From Candidatus Defluviilinea gracilis (GTDB taxonomy: Bacteria; Chloroflexota; Anaerolineae; Anaerolineales; Villigracilaceae), in assembly GCA_016716235.1 (NCBI GenBank), contig JADJWS010000007.1, positions 310,001 to 374,000 of the forward strand: DNA of 64,000 bases, written 5' to 3'. Position 1 is the stretch's first letter. Each line of letters starts with the position of its first letter. Made by a program: the position numbers and the translations under genes. Below are positions 63,898-64,000 of this stretch, piece after piece. The notes under the pieces were generated by a model. It worked only from the letters and a program-made list of their open reading frames with translations. It made no database searches and had not been told where the DNA came from.

Positions 63898-64000
63898 TTA
63901 ATAGTTGAGTGGATTACTCGCAACCTCTAACACTTTATTTTGAAACGCGGTTGCGGCGGCTTTGCAGGCGGGTTGGTCGCCTGTGAGCATCACGCCCATG
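63898..64000 (-). CDS. probable BMC shell protein, C-terminal part (partial)
   Basis: The frame is open to the window edge and encodes MGVMLTGDQPACKAAATAFQ and 13 more residues before TAA at 63898-63900. The GVMLTGDQPACKAA pattern is typical of the second half of some BMC-T or PduB-type shell proteins. It is the upstream neighbour of the aldehyde dehydrogenase gene in the operon. Most of the gene lies beyond 64000. Confidence 0.6.
   Translation of the reverse strand, partial: MGVMLTGDQPACKAAATAFQNKVLEVASNPLNY

Overview
The window most resembles a chromosome piece from an anaerobic member of Chloroflexota, probably Anaerolineae. This is inferred from gene content: proline/threonine-rich lipoproteins, an MttB-like methyltransferase with oligopeptide-type transport, a bacterial microcompartment (BMC) operon, heterodimeric ABC exporters, and a very high load of short palindromic repeats. 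There is no rRNA or marker gene to prove it. No tRNA or rRNA gene was recognised.

Layout. 1-710 holds the end of a toxin-antitoxin-like cluster, fused to a stray ABC-exporter tail. 850-3760 is an AT-rich three-gene cassette (P-loop GTPase, unknown protein, membrane/zinc protein) that looks transferred and is a candidate undescribed conflict system. 3765-11650 carries a lipoprotein hydrolase, an MttB-family methyltransferase, an FAD oxidoreductase, a RIO1 kinase and a creatininase-like enzyme. 12291-18850 is a complete peptide/nickel-type ABC transporter operon ending in a TrmH-family RNA methyltransferase.

20418-34397 is a complete type III-B CRISPR-Cas locus read leftwards. From promoter side to array it runs: 32-codon ORF, cmr2 (HD-less Cas10), cmr3, cmr1, cmr4, cmr5, cmr6 (with an S1-like tail), a DUF1874/Crn2-type ring nuclease, a small membrane protein, cas6, a reverse transcriptase, cas1, cas2, leader, and a 39-repeat array. 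No CARF effector is visible. The effector genes are tightly overlapped, while every boundary in the cas6-rt-cas1-cas2 part holds a palindromic element.

34621-41470 holds a small basic protein, two ABC exporter halves, a micro-ORF with its own promoter and terminator, a class IV aminotransferase and a MATE pump. 41607-50036 is an integrase-led island: GIY-YIG protein, tyrosine recombinase, and type I restriction-modification genes hsdM-hsdS-hsdR interrupted by a REP-associated tyrosine transposase (RAYT) with many copies of its likely cognate repeat. 50023-58720 includes NAD synthesis genes (nadE and a nicotinamide-nucleotide adenylyltransferase), a pyruvate-kinase-like barrel, a vWA/zinc-ribbon protein, a radical SAM/HhH protein, a regulator-HtrA pair and a SET-domain protein. 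58876-64000 is the 3' part of a BMC operon: shell proteins, EutJ- and EutQ-like proteins and an aldehyde dehydrogenase with an encapsulation helix. Its signature enzyme must lie beyond 64000.

A unifying feature is at least six families of short palindromic or paired repeats. They sit between genes, beside start and stop codons, and in frame inside at least six coding sequences. Repeat family letters used below: A (TGTCATTGCGAG ends), B (GGTGGTCGAGTAG / CGTATCGAGACCACC), C (CTGAGCGGA / TCCGCTCAG), D (GACCTGACAGG / CCTGTCAGGTC), E (CGCAAAGTTCACTTTGCG with GGCAAAAT / ATTTTGCC).
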